Made by a program: the position numbers and the translations under genes | Assembly (NCBI GenBank): GCA_035540955.1 | Contig: DATLFP010000167.1 | Location: forward strand, 1 to 29,583 | Direction of reading: 5' to 3' | DNA: 29,583 nt | DNA from: DATLFP01 sp035540955 | GTDB lineage: Bacteria > Actinomycetota > Acidimicrobiia > Acidimicrobiales > CADCSY01 | The notes under the pieces: generated by a model | What the model saw: the letters and a program-made list of their open reading frames with translations, nothing else | Told to the model about the DNA's origin: nothing | The model's database searches: none | Part shown: positions 1 to 7,875 of the stretch, in pieces | Numbering within the stretch: position 1 is the stretch's first letter | Layout of the letters: every line of letters starts with the position of its first letter

Positions 1-2
1 CG

Positions 3-137
3 CCGCCCCGGTTCATCGGGGCCGTCGTCTCCGCCGGCGGCGCCGCGGCCACCGAGGCGCCGGTTGCGCCGCCCGAGCCGGCCGAACCGGCCGAACCGGC
101 CCGACGCCGGCGGCGCGAGCCGCTGCGGGCGAGGTAG
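3..137 (+). CDS. C-terminal tail of an unidentified protein (5' end outside window)
   Basis: An open frame enters from the left edge and stops at TAG 135-137. The visible 44 residues begin PPRFIGAVVSAGG and continue into a Pro/Ala/Glu-rich linker made from a 9-bp tandem repeat (about 73-98, encoding repeated E-P-A), ending in an Arg-rich tail (RRRRREPLRAR). Such a low-complexity, basic tail is common at actinobacterial C-termini and does not identify a family. The stop lies 12 bp before queG, so it may be the preceding gene of the same transcription unit. No function is assigned. Confidence 0.5.
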   Translation, partial: PPRFIGAVVSAGGAAATEAPVAPPEPAEPAEPARRRRREPLRAR

Positions 138-149
138 CAGGATGGCGGG

Positions 150-1157
150 GTGAACCCGCCGGTGCCGACCATCGAGGAGCTGCGAGCCGTCAGCGGCCTC
201 GACGCGCTCGGCGTCGCCGACGCCGCCCCGTTCACCGACACGCGGGAGGTGCTCGAGCGGCGGCGGGCGGCGGGCCTGCACGGCGGGATGGCCTTCACGT
301 ACCGCAACCCGGCGCGTGCGACCACCCCAGCGCGCGCCCTGCCCGACGCCCGCGCGCTGGTGGTGGGCGCCCTCGGCTACCGGCGGGCCGCTGACCGGCG
401 ACCGGTTCGACCGGCCGGCGCCGTCGCCCGCTACGCGCGCGACGACCACTACGCGTCCCTGCGGAGAGGGCTCGACGCGGTCGCTGACCGGCTGCGGGCC
501 GACGGGTGGCGGACCCTGATGCTCGTCGACGACAACGCCCTGGTCGACCGGGCCGCCGCCGTCCGCGCCGGTCTCGGCTGGTACGGCAAGAGCACCAACG
601 TGCTGCTGCCCGGACGGGGCTCGTGGTTCGTCCTCGGCTCGGTGGTGACCGACGCGCCGCTCGCTCCCTCGAGCGCACCGGTGGCCGACGGCTGTGGCCC
701 GTGCACCCGCTGCATCGACGCCTGCCCCACCGGCGCCATCGTGGCGCCCGGGGTGGTCGACGCCCGCCGGTGCCTCGCGTGGCTCGTGCAGCAGGCGGGA
801 CCGTTCCCGACCGAGCACCGGGCCGCGCTCGGCGACCGCATCTACGGCTGCGACGACTGCCAGGAGGTGTGCCCGCCCAACCGGGCCGAGGACCGGCGGG
901 CACCGGCGCCGCCCGGGGGCTCGGCGTGGGTCGGCCTGCTGGAGCTGCTGGCGGCGACCGACGAAGAGCTCCTCGATCGCCACGGTCGCTGGTACATCCC
1001 GGCGCGCGACCCCCGCTACCTCCGGCGCAACGCGCTGGTGGCACTCGGGAACGTCGGCGACCGGCGCGACCCCGAGGTGCGAGGCGTCCTCGAGCGCTAT
1101 CGCGACGGCGACGACGAGCTCCTCGCCGAACATGCATCGTGGGCGCTGCAGCAGTGA
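150..1157 (+). CDS. queG: Epoxyqueuosine reductase-like iron-sulfur protein (QueG)
   Basis: QueG reduces epoxyqueuosine to queuosine in the wobble position of GUN-anticodon tRNAs, using cobalamin and two [4Fe-4S] clusters. The 335-aa product has the family layout: N-terminal domain; a segment VDDNALVDRAA followed by RAGLGWYGKST (family form RAGLGWIGKNT) near residues 126-150; a ferredoxin-type region with CGPCTRCIDACPTGA from about residue 182; a second cysteine cluster GCDDCQEVCP near 233-242; and a C-terminal HEAT-like stretch (RRNALVALGNVG). Start: ATG 142 runs into a stop, so GTG 150 is the first usable codon in frame. CAGGAT at 138-143 lies 6 nt upstream, a possible leaderless -10. The stop overlaps the next start by GTGA. 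No other queuosine genes are present, so precursor supply must be encoded elsewhere or salvaged. Confidence 0.9.
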   Translation: MNPPVPTIEELRAVSGLDALGVADAAPFTDTREVLERRRAAGLHGGMAFTYRNPARATTPARALPDARALVVGALGYRRAADRRPVRPAGAVARYARDDHYASLRRGLDAVADRLRADGWRTLMLVDDNALVDRAAAVRAGLGWYGKSTNVLLPGRGSWFVLGSVVTDAPLAPSSAPVADGCGPCTRCIDACPTGAIVAPGVVDARRCLAWLVQQAGPFPTEHRAALGDRIYGCDDCQEVCPPNRAEDRRAPAPPGGSAWVGLLELLAATDEELLDRHGRWYIPARDPRYLRRNALVALGNVGDRRDPEVRGVLERYRDGDDELLAEHASWALQQ

Positions 1158-2245
1158 GGCACCTGCTCGTCACGAACGACTTCCCGCCCAAGCACGGCGG
1201 GATCCAGACGTTGCTCTGGGAGCTGTGGCGGCGCCTGCCGCCCGAGGACTTCACCGTGCTCACCACGCCCCACGACGGCGACGTCACCTTCGACGACGCC
1301 CAGCGCTTCCCCGTCGTCCGCTCGACCGAACGGGTGCTGCTGCCGACGCCGTCGCTGCGTGACCGCATCGACGCCCTGGCCGACGTCACCGGTGCCGAGC
1401 TCGTCGTCCTCGATCCGGTGCTGCCGCTCGGAGCGCTCGGTCCCCGGCTCGCTCGCCCGTATGTGGTGTTCATGCACGGCTCCGAGCTGCTCGGCCGCAT
1501 CGCGGGCGTGCAGGCGGTCGCCGGGCGGGTCCTGCGCGGCGCCCGCCACGTGATCGCGGCCGGGACCTACCCGGCGGAGGAGACCCGCCGCCTGACGCGG
1601 GGGCAGGAGCCGCCCATCACGATCGTCCCGTGCGGCGTCGACGCCGGCCGTTTCCACCCCGTCGCCGACAAGGGCGCGGCGCGCGACGCCTTCGGGCTCC
1701 CTCGCGACGTGCCGCTGGTGGTCGGCCTCTCGCGACTGGTCCGGCGCAAGGGGTTCGATGTGCTCATCGAGGCGGTCCGCCGGCTCGACGGCGTGCACCT
1801 CGCCATCGGCGGCACCGGCCGCGACCGGTCCCGGCTCGAGCGGCTGGCGCGCGCCGTCGGGGACCGGGTGCACCTCGTCGGCCGGGTCGACGACCTCACC
1901 CTGCCGGCCTTCTACGGCTGCGCCGACGCCTTCGCCATGCTCTGCCACGATCGCTGGGCCGGCCTCGAGAAGGAGGGCTTCGGTGTGGTGTTCCTCGAGG
2001 CGGCGGCGTGCGGGGTGCCCCAGGTCGCCGGCCGCTCGGGAGGCTCGGCTGATGCCGTCGCCCACGGCGAGACCGGTCTCGTGGTCGAGGATCCCCGCGA
2101 CCCCGAGGCGGTGGCGGCGGCGTTGCGGACGGTGCTCGAGCCGGAGACGAACGCGGCGATGTCGGTGGCGTCGCGCCGGCGTGCGGTCGAGCAGTTCGAC
2201 TACGACCTGCTCGCCATGACCCTGCGCGCCGCGCTCTCGTCGTGA
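1154..2245 (+). CDS. pimB: GT4-family glycosyltransferase, PimB'-like mannosyltransferase
   Basis: GT-B fold family 4 glycosyltransferase of 363 aa. The N-terminus (VTNDFPPKHGGIQT) is the form seen in the mycobacterial/corynebacterial PimB' group, which transfers mannose from GDP-mannose to phosphatidylinositol monomannoside on the cytoplasmic face. The C-terminal donor-binding signature is clear: EKEGFGVVFLEAAACGVPQVAG then GGSADAV near residues 272-300. Start: GTG 1154 overlaps the queG TGA by 4 bp (GTGA), and the conserved MRHLLVTNDFPP begins exactly there; longer upstream extensions lie inside queG in another frame. The next gene also overlaps by GTGA, indicating translational coupling. 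The exact sugar acceptor is inferred from motif similarity and neighbours; another GT4 lipid or glycan mannosyltransferase is possible. Confidence 0.82.
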   Translation: MRHLLVTNDFPPKHGGIQTLLWELWRRLPPEDFTVLTTPHDGDVTFDDAQRFPVVRSTERVLLPTPSLRDRIDALADVTGAELVVLDPVLPLGALGPRLARPYVVFMHGSELLGRIAGVQAVAGRVLRGARHVIAAGTYPAEETRRLTRGQEPPITIVPCGVDAGRFHPVADKGAARDAFGLPRDVPLVVGLSRLVRRKGFDVLIEAVRRLDGVHLAIGGTGRDRSRLERLARAVGDRVHLVGRVDDLTLPAFYGCADAFAMLCHDRWAGLEKEGFGVVFLEAAACGVPQVAGRSGGSADAVAHGETGLVVEDPRDPEAVAAALRTVLEPETNAAMSVASRRRAVEQFDYDLLAMTLRAALSS

Positions 2246-2682
2246 GGACGGGGATGCCCGACGACGCCGTCGTCAAGCCGGCCGTGTGGGGCACGGTGGC
2301 GTTCACGGCCACGTCGATCGCGGCGGTGGCGAGCGACGGGGTGGTGGCCGGGGGCGCCGCCGTCTTCGCGCTGGTGCTCTTCGGGCTCGGCACGCTGGCG
2401 TTCGTGCGCACGCTCCTGGTCGCCGCCCAGCGGTCGCGCACCGAGGAGCTGTCCGTGGCGGGGATCTGGTTCCTGAGCGGCAGCGCGCCGGCGCCGATCC
2501 GCACCTGGCTGCTCGGATGTCTCGCCGTGCAGGTGGTGGTGGCGCTGGTGGCGGCGTCGCTCCGGCCCTACAGCGTGGTCGCCTTCGGGGTCCTCGTGCC
2601 GATGTACGGGCTGGGGCTGTGCGGCCTGTGGGGGGCGCGCTCGGGCACGTTTCCGCCCCGGGCGCCCGGTAGGACAGACTGA
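2242..2682 (+). CDS. Small four-helix membrane protein, unknown function
   Basis: A 146-aa hydrophobic protein with about four predicted membrane segments: roughly residues 14-30, 34-54, 87-106 and 110-128, joined by short loops (the first cytoplasmic-type loop contains RSRTEEL). No family recognised. GTG 2242 overlaps the preceding stop (GTGA); an in-frame ATG at 2254 (Met5) is an alternative start. The tight coupling to the PimB-like gene and the following SRPBCC and ArsA-type genes suggests a role at the membrane in the same lipid or envelope process, but this is only inference. Confidence 0.75.
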   Translation: MRTGMPDDAVVKPAVWGTVAFTATSIAAVASDGVVAGGAAVFALVLFGLGTLAFVRTLLVAAQRSRTEELSVAGIWFLSGSAPAPIRTWLLGCLAVQVVVALVAASLRPYSVVAFGVLVPMYGLGLCGLWGARSGTFPPRAPGRTD

Positions 2683-2689
2683 GGAACCC

Positions 2690-3130
2690 ATGACGGACCA
2701 GGCCACCGAGCGGACCACCATCGATGCGTCGCCGGACGCGGTGTTCGCCGTCGCCCTCGACATCGAGCGCTACCCCGAGTGGGCCCGCGACGTGAAGGAG
2801 GCGACCGTCTCCGAGCGCGATGCCGACGGACGCCCGGCGCGGGTCGCGTTCCGGGCCGCCGCCATGGGGCACAGCGCCCGCTACGTGCTCCGCTACTCCT
2901 ACGGCGACGCGCCGCTGCGCATGTCGTGGGTCCTCGACAAGGGCGACATCGTCCGCCGCCTCGACGGCGAGTACGTGTTCGAGCCCGACGGCGACACGGG
3001 TGGCACGGCCGTGACCTACCGGCTCGTCGTCGACCTGGCGGTGCCGCTCCCGGGGTTCATCAAGCGCCGAGCCGAGAGCAAGATCATGACGACCGCACTC
3101 GACGAGCTGAAGCGGCGCTGCGAGGGTTGA
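2690..3130 (+). CDS. SRPBCC (START-like) family protein
   Basis: A 146-aa single-domain protein of the SRPBCC/polyketide-cyclase superfamily, which binds hydrophobic ligands in a deep helix-grip cavity. Family features visible: N-terminal TTIDASPDAVFAVALDIERYPEW (the beta-strand/helix entry with the 'YPEWA' turn) and the C-terminal long helix beginning near GFIKRRAESKIM. A real Shine-Dalgarno (GAGGAA, 2681-2686) sits 3 nt before ATG 2690, one of the few good ones in this window. The stop overlaps the TTG of the ArsA-type ATPase gene (TTGA), so the two are probably co-translated. The pairing of an SRPBCC protein with a Get3-like ATPase is also found near mycobacterial pimB' (recalled: Rv2185c/Rv2184c). 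Ligand unknown. Confidence 0.85.
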   Translation: MTDQATERTTIDASPDAVFAVALDIERYPEWARDVKEATVSERDADGRPARVAFRAAAMGHSARYVLRYSYGDAPLRMSWVLDKGDIVRRLDGEYVFEPDGDTGGTAVTYRLVVDLAVPLPGFIKRRAESKIMTTALDELKRRCEG

Positions 3131-4344
3131 CTCCCGCCGCCGATCCCGCGAGCACGGCGCGGGTCCTGCTCTTCACCGGCAAGGGCGGGGTCGGCAAGAC
3201 CACGACAGCGGCCGCCACCGCCCTCCGATGCGCGGACGACGGCCTGCGCACGATCGTGCTCTCGACCGATCCGGCCCACTCGCTGGCGGATGCGTTCGAC
3301 ACCCCACTCGGCCCGCTGCCGGTCGAGATCGCGCCCAACCTGGACGGTCAGCAGCTCGACGCCCAGGATCGGCTGGAGGACACGTGGTCCGACATCCGCG
3401 ACTACCTGATCGAGGTGCTCGCCTGGGCCGGCCTCGAGGGCATCGAGGCCGAGGAGCTCTCGGTGATCCCCGGCCTCGACGAGGTGTTCGCGCTGGCCGA
3501 CATCCGCGAGCACGCGGCGTCGGGGGCGTGGGACGTCGTGGTCGTCGACTGCGCACCGACGGCGGAGACGCTGCGCCTCCTGTCGCTTCCTGACATCCTC
3601 ACGTGGTACATGGACCGCGTGTTCCCGACGCTGCGTCGGGTCAACGGTGTGATCTCTCCGGTCCTGACCAGGGTCAGCACGTTGCCCGCGCCCGGCGACG
3701 CGGTGTTCGGCGCCCTGGCTCGCTTCTACGCCCGCCTGGCGGGTGTGCGCGAGCTGCTCACCGACGCCCGGCGGACGAGCGTCCGTCTCGTCGTGAACCC
3801 CGAGCGGATGGTGATCGCCGAGGCCAAGCGCACCTACACCTACCTCTCGCTCTTCGGCTACCACGTCGACGGGGTGGTGGCGAACCGCCTCCTGCCCGCC
3901 GCGGTCACCGATCCGTGGTTCGACGCCTGGCGGTCGACGCAGGCCGACCACCTCCGCGTGATCGACGAGGGCTTCGCGCCGGTGCCCGTCCTCCGCGTCG
4001 AGCTGGCGCACGAGGAGCTGGTGGGAGTCGAGCGCCTGCGTTCGTTCGCCACCGCCCTCTACGGCGACGACGACCCGTCGGGCCTCCTCTTCGAGGGCGA
4101 CCCGCTGACCGTCGAGCGCCGGGGGGCGGCCATGGTGCTGCGGCTGCAGCTGCCGGGCGCGGCCAAGGACGAGGTCGACCTCGCGCAGCACGGTGACGAG
4201 CTGCTGATCCGCGTCGGGCCGTACCGTCGTGCCGTGGTGCTCCCCGAGTCGCTCCGCCGGCGCCCGGTCACGACCGCCAAGCTGGTCGACGGTGCGCTCG
4301 AGATCCGGTTCGGTGCCCGCGAGAAGAAGAAGCAGCCGGCATGA
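3127..4344 (+). CDS. ArsA/Get3-type ATPase with C-terminal Hsp20-like domain
   Basis: A 405-aa SIMIBI-class ATPase. The deviant Walker A is complete (GKGGVGKTT, residues 18-26), followed by STDPAHSLADAFD (switch/A-loop region) and VVDCAPTAETLRLL (Walker B-like, switch II). The last ~70 residues (VERRGAAMVLRLQLPG to DGALEIRFG) match the alpha-crystallin-like cap often fused to bacterial ArsA-like proteins. Such proteins are annotated as anion-transporting ATPases but are closer in design to Get3 chaperones. No arsB/arsC neighbours exist, so arsenite export is unlikely; handling of a membrane or lipid client with the SRPBCC partner is my inference. Start: TTG 3127 overlaps the previous stop (TTGA) and is the only start codon that leaves a short N-terminus before the P-loop. 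The 3' end overlaps the next ATG (ATGA). Confidence 0.88.
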   Translation: MTPAADPASTARVLLFTGKGGVGKTTTAAATALRCADDGLRTIVLSTDPAHSLADAFDTPLGPLPVEIAPNLDGQQLDAQDRLEDTWSDIRDYLIEVLAWAGLEGIEAEELSVIPGLDEVFALADIREHAASGAWDVVVVDCAPTAETLRLLSLPDILTWYMDRVFPTLRRVNGVISPVLTRVSTLPAPGDAVFGALARFYARLAGVRELLTDARRTSVRLVVNPERMVIAEAKRTYTYLSLFGYHVDGVVANRLLPAAVTDPWFDAWRSTQADHLRVIDEGFAPVPVLRVELAHEELVGVERLRSFATALYGDDDPSGLLFEGDPLTVERRGAAMVLRLQLPGAAKDEVDLAQHGDELLIRVGPYRRAVVLPESLRRRPVTTAKLVDGALEIRFGAREKKKQPA

Positions 4345-4619
4345 GCAGCGAGCAGGGCGAGCGCGCCGGTGGTGAACAGGCCGTCGAGTACCTCCAGGCG
4401 GCGGCGCTCGAGGCGATCAAGGCCGTGCGGTCCTTCCTCGACATCGCCGAGAGCCTGGTGCGCGAGCCGGAGTCGGCGGCCGTGGTCGGCAAGGCGTTCG
4501 CCGAGGCGGCCGCTGCCGTGTTTCGACCTTCGACCCTGGTCGAGGACCCCCACGAAGCGTCAGAAATGGAGTCGGACGGGCACGCCGGCGGCGTGCACCG
4601 GATCGATCTGTCGGACTAG
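4341..4619 (+). CDS. Small acidic helical protein, unknown
   Basis: A 92-aa protein whose ATG overlaps the ArsA-type stop (ATGA). Residues ~12-65 are Ala/Glu-rich and should form one or two amphipathic helices (AVEYLQAAALEAIKAVRSFL); the tail is charged and ends HRIDLSD. I recognise no family. A small protein just after the ArsA-type ATPase recurs in actinobacterial versions of this locus (recalled, for example near Rv2183c), so it may be a partner or adaptor of the ATPase; equivalence is not shown by sequence here. Codon use is the same high-GC3 type as its neighbours and the overlap supports it being real. Confidence 0.7.
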   Translation: MSSEQGERAGGEQAVEYLQAAALEAIKAVRSFLDIAESLVREPESAAVVGKAFAEAAAAVFRPSTLVEDPHEASEMESDGHAGGVHRIDLSD

Positions 4620-4629
4620 CGAAGGACAC

Positions 4630-4635
4630 GGAGGT
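4630..4635 (+). promoter_or_regulatory. Shine-Dalgarno for the baeRF-like gene
   Basis: GGAGGT lies 6 nt before GTG 4642. It is the strongest ribosome-binding site in the window and fixes the start of the following gene, which is otherwise open much further upstream. Confidence 0.7.
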
Positions 4636-4641
4636 ACGCCA

Positions 4642-5757
4642 GTGGCAGTGCTCACCGAGGCCGATGTGCGAGAGCTCGCGGGGTTCAAGGGCGAGGAGGC
4701 GCCGGTCACCAGCGTGTACCTCGATGTCGACGGCGCTCGGCTCGTCCGCCGCCAAGATCTCGTGCACGAGCTCGACCTGTTGCTCAGGGAGGTGCGGCGG
4801 CGGCACGGCGACAACGGCTCGGTGGGTGCCGATCTCCGGCGGATCGAGGAGCTGGTGCGGGTCGGCATCGACCGGTCGCACGTCCGGGGTCTGGCCGTGT
4901 TCTCGTGCTCGGCCCACGACTTCTGGCGGGTGGTCGAGCTCCCGGTGGCGGTCCGGAGCCAGGCCGTCGTGAACCACTCGCCGGCCATCAGGCAGCTCGA
5001 GTCGATCATCGACGAGTACGAGCGGTTCGGGGTCCTGCTGGTCGACAAGCAGCGGGCCCGGATGTTCGTCTACGAGCTCGGGGAGCTGATCGAGTCGAGC
5101 GAGCTGTTCGAGGAGCTGCCCCGCCAGGAGGACGACGGCCGCTCGATCCGCAAGGACGGCGTGCGCGACCACGTGGCGGCGATGGCGCACACCCACCTCC
5201 GGCATGCCGCGGACGTCGCCTTCCGGGTGTTCCAGGGCAACGGCTTCGACCGGCTGATCGTCGGGGCCCCCGACGAGATCGCCAACGAGATCGAGTCGCT
5301 GCTCCATCCCTACCTGCAGGAGCGGCTGGCGGCGCGCTGCCACGTGCGCATCGACGCGTCGGCCGAGGAGATCCGCCAGGCGGCGCTCGAGGTGGAGGCC
5401 GAGGTGGAGCGCCGGAGCGAGGCCGAGGTCGTTGCACGGCTCCGCGACGCCGTCGGTTCGGGCAACCGCGGGGTCGCCGGCCTCGACGACACGCTGCGGG
5501 CGATCGTCGAGCGGCGGGTCGACACCCTGCTCGTGTCGTCGGGGTTCAGCCATCAGGGATGGCGGTGCGGGTCCTGCGGGTGGATCGGCCGCGTCGGGCG
5601 CGGGTGCCCGGTCTGCAGCGGCGACATGCACGAGGTCCCCGACGTCGTCGAGGAGGCGGTGGAGGAGGCGCTCGGGCAGTCGTGCACGGTCGAGGTGTGC
5701 GTGGGCAACGCCGACCTCGACGTGCTCGGCCAGATCGGCGCGCTGCTCCGGTATTGA
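4642..5757 (+). CDS. eRF1-like protein (baeRF-type) with C-terminal zinc ribbon
   Basis: A 371-aa protein resembling the bacterial archaeo-eukaryotic release-factor (baeRF) group. Features: N-terminal domain starting LTEADVRELAGF and VTSVYLDVDG; a middle domain with GVLLVDKQRARMFVYELGE and acidic/basic linker (RQEDDGRSIRKDGVRDH); an eRF1 domain-3-like region (FDRLIVGAPDEIANEIESLL) and AVGSGNRGVAGLDDTLRAI; then a zinc ribbon with Cys309, Cys312, Cys322 and Cys325. I see no GGQ peptidyl-hydrolysis motif, so it is not a standard release factor; roles in ribosome rescue or translation stress have been proposed for relatives. Start GTG 4642 has a good GGAGG upstream. The stop overlaps the glucokinase TTG (TTGA). 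Family membership is by motif and layout, not by search; the exact baeRF subfamily is uncertain. Confidence 0.75.
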   Translation: MAVLTEADVRELAGFKGEEAPVTSVYLDVDGARLVRRQDLVHELDLLLREVRRRHGDNGSVGADLRRIEELVRVGIDRSHVRGLAVFSCSAHDFWRVVELPVAVRSQAVVNHSPAIRQLESIIDEYERFGVLLVDKQRARMFVYELGELIESSELFEELPRQEDDGRSIRKDGVRDHVAAMAHTHLRHAADVAFRVFQGNGFDRLIVGAPDEIANEIESLLHPYLQERLAARCHVRIDASAEEIRQAALEVEAEVERRSEAEVVARLRDAVGSGNRGVAGLDDTLRAIVERRVDTLLVSSGFSHQGWRCGSCGWIGRVGRGCPVCSGDMHEVPDVVEEAVEEALGQSCTVEVCVGNADLDVLGQIGALLRY

Positions 5758-6638
5758 GCACCATCGGCGTCGACGTCGGCGGCACCAAGGTCCTCGGCGT
5801 CGTCGTCGACGACGACGGTTCGGTGCTGGCCGAGCAACGGGCGCCGACCCCGAGCGGCGGCGACGCGCTGGCGGCGACGATGGTCGAGGTCATCGCCGCC
5901 CTCCGCGCCGGGCACGACGTGACCGCCGTCGGCGCCGGCGTGCCCGGTCTCGTCGATCGCGACGCGGTGCTGCGGTTCGCCCCCAACCTGCCCGGCGTCG
6001 TCGAGCTGCCCGTGGGCGCGCTGCTCGCAGGCGCGACCGGCCTGCCGGTCCGGGTCGACAACGACAACACGTGCGCCCTCTGGGGCGAGCACCGGCTCGG
6101 GGCGGCCCGCGCCGTCGACGATGCGGTGCTCGTCGGGCTCGGCACCGGGATCGGCGGCGGGCTCCTGCTCGACGGGCGGCTGGCGCGTGGGGCCCACGGC
6201 TTCGCGGGCGAGATCGGCCACATGGTCGTGGTGCGGGGCGGCATCCCGTGCGTGTGCGGCCGCAACGGCTGCTGGGAGCGCTATGCGAGCGGGACCGCGC
6301 TCGGCCGGCTGGCGAGGGAGGCCGGCATCGGCGAGCGGGGCGAGGACGTCACCGCCGCCGCCCTCGCCGGGGACCCTGGCGCGCTCGCGGTGTTCGAGGA
6401 GTTCGCGGACTGGTTCGCCGTGGGACTCGTGAACCTCGTCCACGTCCTCGACGTCGAGCGGTGCGTGATCGCCGGCGGGCTCGTCACCGCCGGCGAGGTG
6501 CTGATCGACGCGATCCGGCGGGCCTTCGCCGCCCGCCTCGTCGCCCCCGATCACCGGCCGCCGGTCGAGATCGTGGCCGCCGAGCTCGGCGAGCGCGCCG
6601 GTGCTGTCGGGGCCGCCATCCTGGCCCGCGACGCCTGA
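5754..6638 (+). CDS. glk: ROK-family glucokinase
   Basis: A 294-aa ROK sugar kinase that would phosphorylate glucose with ATP (or polyphosphate) to glucose-6-phosphate. Visible: N-terminal phosphate-binding DVGGTK (residues 6-11); DNDN at 102-105 with Asp104 the likely catalytic base; GLGTGIGGGLLLDG; substrate-contact EIGH; and the zinc motif CVCGRNGC (Cys166, Cys168, Cys173), with the usual Glu after the Trp. No N-terminal DNA-binding domain, so this is an enzyme and not a ROK repressor. TTG 5754 overlaps the baeRF stop (TTGA) and gives the conserved STIGVDVGGTK start. In Streptomyces a ROK glucokinase lies in a related neighbourhood (recalled). Together with the PPi-type phosphofructokinase at 14729 it suggests an active glycolytic route. 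Confidence 0.9.
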   Translation: MSTIGVDVGGTKVLGVVVDDDGSVLAEQRAPTPSGGDALAATMVEVIAALRAGHDVTAVGAGVPGLVDRDAVLRFAPNLPGVVELPVGALLAGATGLPVRVDNDNTCALWGEHRLGAARAVDDAVLVGLGTGIGGGLLLDGRLARGAHGFAGEIGHMVVVRGGIPCVCGRNGCWERYASGTALGRLAREAGIGERGEDVTAAALAGDPGALAVFEEFADWFAVGLVNLVHVLDVERCVIAGGLVTAGEVLIDAIRRAFAARLVAPDHRPPVEIVAAELGERAGAVGAAILARDA

Positions 6639-6671
6639 CCGAAGTCACCCGGGCATCGGAGTCGTCGCCGG

Positions 6672-6677
6672 TACGCT
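6672..6677 (+). promoter_or_regulatory. -10 element TACGCT of the aminotransferase gene (leaderless)
   Basis: TACGCT ends 6 nt before ATG 6684, so the predicted transcription start coincides with the A of the start codon. No Shine-Dalgarno is present in the 45-bp gap after the glucokinase gene. No convincing TTGACA-like -35 is seen. Confidence 0.6.
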
Positions 6678-6683
6678 CACGGC

Positions 6684-7871
6684 ATGGAGTTCCGCCGCAT
6701 CAACGGGATGCCGCCCTATGTGCTGGGCGTCATCGACGGGTTGAAGCGGGAGGCTCGCCGGACCGGCGCCGACGTCATCGACTTCGGCTTCGGCAACCCC
6801 GACCTGCCCTCCCCCGAGATCGCGGTGGACAAGCTGGCAGAGGCAGCACACAACGAGCGGAACCACCGGTACTCGCAGTCGAAGGGCATCCCCAAGCTGC
6901 GGGAGGCCTTCGCCGACCTCTACCTGCGGAAGTGGAACGTCCGGCTCGACCCCGAGACCGAGGTGATCAACACCATCGGCGCCAAGGAGGGCTTCAGCCA
7001 CCTCATGTGGGTGCTGCTCGGCCCCGGCGACTGCGCGCTCGTGCCGTCGCCGTCGTACCCCATCCACCTCTGGGGCCCGCTGTTCGCCGGCGCCAACATC
7101 CGCGACCTCCCGGTCGGCATCCAGCAGACCGACGACCAGTTCTTCGACGCCATGTGCGAGCGCTTCGAGTCGTCGTGGCCCCGTGCCCGGGTGATCGTCC
7201 TGTCCTTCCCCCACAACCCCACGACGCAGTGCGTGAGCGTGTCGTTCTTCCAGCGGGTCGTCGACTTCGCGCGGGCGAACGACGTGATCGTCGTGCACGA
7301 CAACGCCTACGCCGACCTCGGCTTCGACGGCTACGAGCCGCCCTCGATCCTCCAGGCCGAGGGCGCCAAGGAGTGCGCCGTCGAGCTCTACTCGATGACG
7401 AAGTCGTTCTCGATGGCCGGCTGGCGGGTGGCGGCCATGGCCGGCAACGCCGAGGTGATCGGTGCCCTCGCCAAGCTCAAGAGCTACCTCGACTACGGCA
7501 CGTTCCAGCCCATCCAGATCGCGGCGACCGTGACCCTCAACGAGGCGCAGGACTTCCCCAAGCAGGTCCGGGAGATCTACCAGTCGCGCCGCGACGCGCT
7601 GTGCGACGGGATGAACAAGATCGGCTGGCCGGTGGAGAAGCCGAGGGGGACGATGTTCGTCTGGGCGCCCATCCCCGAGCCCTACCGGGAGATGGGATCG
7701 CTCGAGTTCGCCAAGCTGCTCGTCACCGACGCCCACGTGGCGGCGTCCCCGGGCATGGGCTTCGGTCCCGGCGGCGAGGGCTACGTCCGCTTCGCGCTCA
7801 TCGAGAACGAGCAGCGCACCGGTCAGGCCCTGCGCAACCTGCGCAAGGCCCTGCCCCGCCTCCAGGGTTGA
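6684..7871 (+). CDS. alaC: Class I/II aminotransferase, AlaC-like
   Basis: A 395-aa fold-type I PLP aminotransferase that closely resembles E. coli AlaC (YfdZ), which makes alanine from pyruvate and glutamate. Shared stretches: RINGMPPYVLGVIDGLK, IDFGFGNPD, YSQSKGIPKLREA, TIGAKEGFSHLMW, PSPSYPIHLWG, FPHNPTTQCV and HDNAYADL. The Schiff-base lysine is Lys240 in SMTKSFSMAGWRV; the C-terminal substrate Arg is in EGYVRFALIEN. Full length for the family. It has its own -10 (6672-6677) and ends 4 bp before the convergent TetR gene, with no hairpin between them. Other possible activity: a broader pyruvate- or glutamate-dependent aminotransferase. Confidence 0.88.
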   Translation: MEFRRINGMPPYVLGVIDGLKREARRTGADVIDFGFGNPDLPSPEIAVDKLAEAAHNERNHRYSQSKGIPKLREAFADLYLRKWNVRLDPETEVINTIGAKEGFSHLMWVLLGPGDCALVPSPSYPIHLWGPLFAGANIRDLPVGIQQTDDQFFDAMCERFESSWPRARVIVLSFPHNPTTQCVSVSFFQRVVDFARANDVIVVHDNAYADLGFDGYEPPSILQAEGAKECAVELYSMTKSFSMAGWRVAAMAGNAEVIGALAKLKSYLDYGTFQPIQIAATVTLNEAQDFPKQVREIYQSRRDALCDGMNKIGWPVEKPRGTMFVWAPIPEPYREMGSLEFAKLLVTDAHVAASPGMGFGPGGEGYVRFALIENEQRTGQALRNLRKALPRLQG

Positions 7872-7875
7872 ACTG

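Noticed and set aside
3127..4344. Arsenite-resistance (ArsA) function
   Set aside because: Only the ATPase fold is shared; no arsB, arsC or arsR is nearby and the Hsp20-like C-terminal domain and SRPBCC partner fit a chaperone-like role better.
1097..5631. Long minus-strand open frames opposite the plus-strand operon (e.g. 1097-2065, 3016-4191, 4417-5631)
   Set aside because: They are mirror images of real genes: high-GC codons give few stops on the opposite strand. Their products are Arg/Gly/His-rich with no recognisable motif, whereas the plus frames have full catalytic motifs.
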